Origin: Candidatus Gastranaerophilales bacterium
GTDB lineage: Bacteria > Cyanobacteriota > Vampirovibrionia > Gastranaerophilales > Gastranaerophilaceae
Assembly (NCBI GenBank): GCA_944325625.1
Contig: CALVAP010000004.1
Location: forward strand, 1 to 64,000
Length of the DNA: 64,000 nt
Reading direction: 5' to 3'
Position numbers and translations under genes: made by a program. Positions 60,231 to 64,000 of the stretch are shown here, one piece after another (the stretch's first letter is position 1; the number at the start of each line of letters is the position of its first letter). The notes beneath the pieces are model-generated. The model did not search any database and was not told where the DNA came from. It was given only the letters and a program-made list of their open reading frames with translations.

Positions 60231-61448
60231 ATGTGGGAAAAGGACGTAAACATTAATGAAATTAGAGAAATCCGCGTTAGACCTAATGTTTATTTTGGTG
60301 TGGGCGCAATTAAAAAAATTGGTGACATTTTAAAGTCGCTAAAAGAAGAAAAAAATGTTAATAAAGTAATAGTAGTATCCGGACGAGGTGCATACAAATC
60401 AACAGGCGCATGGGGATATGTGGAAGAAGCACTAAAAGCAAATGGAATCGGGTACATCAACTTTGATAAAGTAACCCCGAACCCGACAACGCACCATGTA
60501 GATGAAGCTGTTAAAATGGCGCTTGATTTTGGTGCTCAGGCTGTGATAGCAATAGGTGGAGGCTCACCGGTTGATGCGGGAAAAAGTACCGCTATACTAA
60601 TGGAATACCCCGATAAAACTTGTAATGACCTATATGAGTTTAAATTTACACCGAGCAAAGCAGCACCTATTATTGCAATTAACTTAACACATGGAACAGG
60701 TTCCGAAACAAATCGATTTGCAGTTGTCACAGTACCTGAAAAGGATTTTAAACCTGCAATAGCATATGATTGCATATATCCATATGCATCAATAGATGAC
60801 CCCGCCTTGATGACAAAACTATCTTTGTCACAAACGCTTTATGTTTCAGTTGATGCAGTGAATCACGTAGTTGAAGCAGCAACATCGAAAGTTGCTTCAC
60901 CATATTCGATTACATTGGCAAAAGAAACAATCAGACTTGTTGCAAAATACTTACCAAAAGCAGTTGCAAATCCTGATGACTTGGAAGCAAGATACTATCT
61001 TTCATATGCTTCTCTTTTAGGTGGAGTAAGCTTTGATAACGGGCTTTTGCATTACACTCATGCGCTAGAACATCCGCTTAGTGCTGTAAAACATGAACTC
61101 TCTCACGGATTGGGACTTGCTATACTGCTGCCTGCAGTTATCAAGTACATTTATCCTGAAAAAGGAGCTGTTCTTGCCGACATCCTTAGCCCTATCGTTC
61201 CGAATTTAAAGGGCGATGCTTCTGAAGCACAATATGCAGCAGAAAAAGTTGAACAATGGCTATTTAGCCTCGGAATAAATCAAAAACTCAAAGACGAAGG
61301 CTTCACTCAAGAAGATGTAGGAAAACTGACATATTTAGCATTCAACACTCCATCTTTAGACGGACTTCTTTCTATTGCGCCAAATTCTGCAACTAAAGAA
61401 ATAGTAGCTGCAATATATACAGAATCTTTAACTCCGTACCAAAAATAA
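60231..61448 (+). CDS. Iron-containing alcohol dehydrogenase
   Basis: The 405 residues have a Rossmann-like N-domain (VIVVSGRGAYKSTG; VIAIGGGSPVDAGKSTAILM at about 103-122, NAD(P) site) and an all-helical C-domain with metal ligands in SVDAVNHVVEAAT (Asp, His) and HALEHPLSAVKHELSHGLG (His). Resembles butanol/lactaldehyde dehydrogenases of fermenting anaerobes, reducing an aldehyde to alcohol with NAD(P)H. Single-gene unit with its own terminator. Confidence 0.92.
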   Translation: MWEKDVNINEIREIRVRPNVYFGVGAIKKIGDILKSLKEEKNVNKVIVVSGRGAYKSTGAWGYVEEALKANGIGYINFDKVTPNPTTHHVDEAVKMALDFGAQAVIAIGGGSPVDAGKSTAILMEYPDKTCNDLYEFKFTPSKAAPIIAINLTHGTGSETNRFAVVTVPEKDFKPAIAYDCIYPYASIDDPALMTKLSLSQTLYVSVDAVNHVVEAATSKVASPYSITLAKETIRLVAKYLPKAVANPDDLEARYYLSYASLLGGVSFDNGLLHYTHALEHPLSAVKHELSHGLGLAILLPAVIKYIYPEKGAVLADILSPIVPNLKGDASEAQYAAEKVEQWLFSLGINQKLKDEGFTQEDVGKLTYLAFNTPSLDGLLSIAPNSATKEIVAAIYTESLTPYQK

Positions 61449-61464
61449 TTGCTTTATTAATAAG

Positions 61465-61502
61465 AAGAGCGGCTAATTATATAAAATTAGTCGCTCTTTT
61501 TG
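61465..61502 (+). terminator. Rho-independent terminator
   Basis: AAGAGCGGCTAATT (61465-61478) pairs with AATTAGTCGCTCTT (61485-61498), one G-U pair, 6-base loop, followed by T residues. Confidence 0.88.
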
Positions 61503-61589
61503 TTGCAAAAATTAATAATATAAGCAATTTTTTCTAAAAAAAATTTTTTATTCATTATGGAGTATAGATGAGCTATATATGGAGTGAAA

Positions 61590-63053
61590 ATGGTACAAGC
61601 AACAAGTAATATTTCAATACAAAAACAAAATCCTCAATCTTTATTAATAACTGGCAAAAATACCACTAACTTTAATAATATTGGTAACATGCTCGCCAAT
61701 ATAGATGGAAGTAATCAACAGAAAAACTTTGATACAGATAATGAAAATGGTTATACTATACACAAAATAAAAAGTGGAGAAACATTGTCCCACTTAGCTG
61801 TAATGTATGGAACAACTGTTAAAACAATAAAAGAAGCAAATCCTGGGCTTAACGAAAAAAAACTTCAAATAAATCAAGAAATATTTATCCCACAGAAAAA
61901 CAAAGAAGATGCATCAAACACACAAAAATCAAACACTGCCGAAAATAAAGACAATAACAAAAAATATTTAGCAGAACTAGCACAAGCGATAGCAGCGACA
62001 AGTATTGACAACGAACAACCATTTAGTGCTCCGCTTGCAAAACCACAACTCAGTTCACCAATACTTGATGCCCTACTTATAAAGGAGACGCCCGAAGCAC
62101 CAAATTCATTTGGTAAACAAGCTATTTCACCAAATAATAACTCCGCATTAACAAATATAGCTAAGAATATACTTTCAGATTCTACCAATCAAGCGCCAAG
62201 CGATACTAAACTAGAAGGAACAGACTCAAAATCCGTTGTAGTGGGAAATACCCAAATTGACAAAGGAATTACACAAGAAGTTGAACCAACACAAGCCGAC
62301 GAACCCGATATTAAACCTAAAAGCAAAGAAGAAATAGCCGCTCAAGTTTTGAGTTATGCAAAAGGATACATCATGGGAGAAGAAGGATACGAATCCAAAC
62401 CATATATTTGTCCCGCGGGTAAAAGAACAATAGGTTACGGACATAGAATATTGGAAGATGAAAAATTCACGTCCATAAACCAAGCTGAAGCTGAAGCATT
62501 ACTTGAAAAGGACATAAAAAAAGCATATACCGCAATAATTGATGCGCTTGGCAATACAGCTGATAAGCTCACAGAACAGCAACTTGCCGCACTGGTGAGC
62601 ATGACATTTAATTCTGGTATCAGTGGCGTTATCGACTCAGAATATTTTGCAATGATTAAAAAAGGTGAGTTCGAAGAAGCTCAAGCAAAGATGGATGCGG
62701 TTTATGGAAATAAAAAAAATTCCAAAGATGAAAAAGAAATTAAAAACGGGCTTTTAATTCGCAGAACAGAAGAAATGTTACTCTTTGGAAATGGAAAACT
62801 TTCACCAAAAGCGCAAGAAAGAGTTTTAGAACTTCTTAACGAATCTTTTAATACAAATTATAGGTCTATAGCGGAAGCAGAAGAAAAAATGAAGTCTGAT
62901 CTGACCAAACTTGAAATAGCCAAGAAACTAACTAAAAAAGAAAAGATACAACGTTCAAAACTAAGAAACATAATGGCGTTTTTTGATGCAATTAACAACC
63001 CGCCAATATTCATAGATACAGATGCGAAACCAAAACTTGCTACGGGTAAGTGA
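61590..63053 (+). CDS. LysM / GH24 lysozyme-like muramidase without a signal peptide
   Basis: 487 residues starting MVQATSNISIQ. LysM domain at about 60-110 (YTIHKIKSGETLSHLAVMYG), an Asn/Ser-rich linker to about 245, then a T4-type lysozyme at about 250-390: EGYESKPYICPAGKRTIGYGH (catalytic Glu at its start), and GLLIRRTEEMLLF. A C-terminal helical tail at about 400-487 is extra. The phage-like domain is embedded in a bacterial protein with no holin or other phage genes nearby. Export route unknown. GGAG supports the ATG at 61590. Confidence 0.85.
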   Translation: MVQATSNISIQKQNPQSLLITGKNTTNFNNIGNMLANIDGSNQQKNFDTDNENGYTIHKIKSGETLSHLAVMYGTTVKTIKEANPGLNEKKLQINQEIFIPQKNKEDASNTQKSNTAENKDNNKKYLAELAQAIAATSIDNEQPFSAPLAKPQLSSPILDALLIKETPEAPNSFGKQAISPNNNSALTNIAKNILSDSTNQAPSDTKLEGTDSKSVVVGNTQIDKGITQEVEPTQADEPDIKPKSKEEIAAQVLSYAKGYIMGEEGYESKPYICPAGKRTIGYGHRILEDEKFTSINQAEAEALLEKDIKKAYTAIIDALGNTADKLTEQQLAALVSMTFNSGISGVIDSEYFAMIKKGEFEEAQAKMDAVYGNKKNSKDEKEIKNGLLIRRTEEMLLFGNGKLSPKAQERVLELLNESFNTNYRSIAEAEEKMKSDLTKLEIAKKLTKKEKIQRSKLRNIMAFFDAINNPPIFIDTDAKPKLATGK

Positions 63054-64000
63054 TTATACTCGTCCATAAATGTCTTCTAAACGAACAATGTCATTTTCGT
63101 CCAGCACATCGCCTCTTTGAACTTCGAGAATTTTAACCGGTTCATCATAAGGGTTTTGCAGTGAATGCACTTCTTCAATTGCTAAATCAATATGCTCCCC
63201 GGGTAAAAGTACATGCGTTTCTTCACCTTTAACAACAAATGCCTTTCCTTCAAGAACAACCCAATGTTCACTTCTGTGATGATGTAACTGCAAACTAAGT
63301 TTTGCATTAGGGTTAACGACAATACATTTTGTCAAAAAGCCCTTACCTTCCTGCATTACAGTATAATACCCCCAAGGACGAAATACTGTTTTATGAACCT
63401 TATGAGAGTCATCATTTCTTTCTTTTAGCTCATTATAAATCTTTTTTACTTCCTGCGTTTTTGATTTATCACAAACCAAAACAGCATCCTCGGTTTCAAC
63501 AACTACTGTATCTTTCAACCCTATAGTAGTAACAAGTTTTGAGGTAGAATAAATCATAGAGTCTTTAGAATCTATATCAATAACATTTCCTGTAATACAA
63601 TTTCCATTTTTATCTTTTTCAGATATATCATAAATTGCTTCCCAAGAACCCAAATCATTCCAACCACAATCAAGCGGTACCAACGCAATCTTTTTAGACT
63701 GTTCCATCACTGCATAGTCAATTGAAATATCCGGCATTTCCTTAAATTTTTGATATTCCACCGTAGGTTGCGCCTCAAAGTCGATATTCATTTCATTAAT
63801 CAATGAAACAATGTCTTTTGAATATTTTTTCATTTCCGCCATCATAACGGAATACTTAAACATAAATATTCCGCCATTCCAGAAATATTTACCGGACTCA
63901 ACATATTCTTTTGCTGTTTCATAATCGGGTTTCTCTTTAAATTCGACAACTTTAAGCGCTTCTTGAGCCAACTCTGAAACCTTCTTGTTTTTTTGAGTTT
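63054..64000 (-). CDS. manC: Mannose-1-phosphate guanylyltransferase / mannose-6-phosphate isomerase (5' end outside window)
   Basis: The frame is open to the right edge; a TTG at 63971 is internal. Visible residues include VVEFKEKPDYETAKEYVESG, YFWNGGIFMFK and MEQSKKIALVPLDCGWNDLGSWEAI-type catalytic-domain segments. The C-terminal cupin-type isomerase domain contains RPWGYYTVM, LHHHRSEHWVVLEG and LLPGEHIDL (metal ligands). It makes GDP-mannose for surface glycans. Convergent with the LysM-lysozyme gene, with one base between the coding ends. Confidence 0.92.
   Translation of the reverse strand, partial: TQKNKKVSELAQEALKVVEFKEKPDYETAKEYVESGKYFWNGGIFMFKYSVMMAEMKKYSKDIVSLINEMNIDFEAQPTVEYQKFKEMPDISIDYAVMEQSKKIALVPLDCGWNDLGSWEAIYDISEKDKNGNCITGNVIDIDSKDSMIYSTSKLVTTIGLKDTVVVETEDAVLVCDKSKTQEVKKIYNELKERNDDSHKVHKTVFRPWGYYTVMQEGKGFLTKCIVVNPNAKLSLQLHHHRSEHWVVLEGKAFVVKGEETHVLLPGEHIDLAIEEVHSLQNPYDEPVKILEVQRGDVLDENDIVRLEDIYGRV

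Noticed and set aside
1-64000. CRISPR array, rRNA or complete prophage
   Set aside because: No regularly spaced short repeats, no rRNA-like stretch and no run of phage structural genes were seen; the only phage-like pieces are the element fragment at the left edge and the lysozyme domain at 61590.

Overview
This window is AT-rich (about one third G+C by eye) and gene-dense. It suggests a strictly anaerobic, diderm, fermentative bacterium, most likely a gut-type non-photosynthetic cyanobacterial relative (Vampirovibrionia/Melainabacteria, Gastranaerophilales). That placement is an inference. It rests on the type IV prepilin signature (RAFTLAETLITL), on [FeFe] hydrogenases in place of respiration, on outer-membrane proteins (OmpH, a TolC-type channel, an usher fragment), on a pyrophosphate-energised ion pump and on FliS. 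The genes use the standard bacterial code, including TTG and GTG starts.

Layout. 1-3.1 kb: the end of a Mu-type transposable element (MuB-like ATPase plus a cut-off gene) abutting a truncated usher-like gene, followed by a fimbrial-type subunit and a fragment of a second one. 3.2-4.1 kb: two small XRE regulators with paired operators, diverging from a HAD-type phosphatase. 4.1-7.6 kb: a LysR gene diverging from an acetyltransferase / alpha-beta hydrolase / carboxymuconolactone decarboxylase-cupin operon. 7.6-13.7 kb: OmpH, tRNA-Leu, small lineage-specific proteins, an OadG-like peptide coupled to an ArsB/NhaD-type permease, and an acyl-CoA synthetase. 13.7-25.1 kb: hydrogen metabolism, with a trimeric NAD-linked (probably electron-bifurcating) [FeFe] hydrogenase, a glycosyltransferase and a pilin, then a five-gene operon with a PAS-containing sensory [FeFe] hydrogenase, a SpoIIE/PP2C-type phosphatase, two small [2Fe-2S] proteins and a second catalytic-type [FeFe] hydrogenase. 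25-28 kb: an NhaC/YuiF-type antiporter, an iron-sulfur flavoprotein-like reductase, a SIS isomerase and tRNA-Ser(GGA).

28-35 kb is the most accessory-looking part. It holds a BcgI-like restriction-modification pair whose nuclease is separated from the methylase by a frameshift, an O-acetyltransferase, tRNA-Ser(CGA), a large secreted helical protein of unknown function, and two families of imperfect direct repeats that bracket these genes. 34.7-38.1 kb: an ArsR regulator diverging from a four-domain CoA-disulfide-reductase/rhodanese/TusA/DsrE fusion (persulfide chemistry) and a PTPS/QueD-like protein that lacks the catalytic cysteine. 39-45 kb: a MarR-controlled tripartite drug-efflux system and an HSL-type esterase.

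45-58 kb is mostly core: pyrophosphatase pump, purine nucleoside phosphorylase, DUF1292-like protein, RuvX/YqgF, a repeat-like protein, a stand-alone ClpX-type zinc finger, FliS with a FliT-like partner, a sensor kinase, CoaD, a coiled-coil protein, dGTPase, tRNA-Lys and IlvD. 58-64 kb: a Flp-like pilin, a CHAP hydrolase and a LysM-lysozyme that both lack signal peptides, an iron alcohol dehydrogenase, and the start-truncated ManC.

How the parts work together. The two hydrogenase loci would reoxidise NADH and ferredoxin from fermentation, with the sensor/phosphatase operon probably adjusting expression or activity to H2 or redox state. The alcohol dehydrogenase and acyl-CoA synthetase fit a fermentative carbon metabolism. 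No CRISPR array, rRNA or complete prophage is visible.
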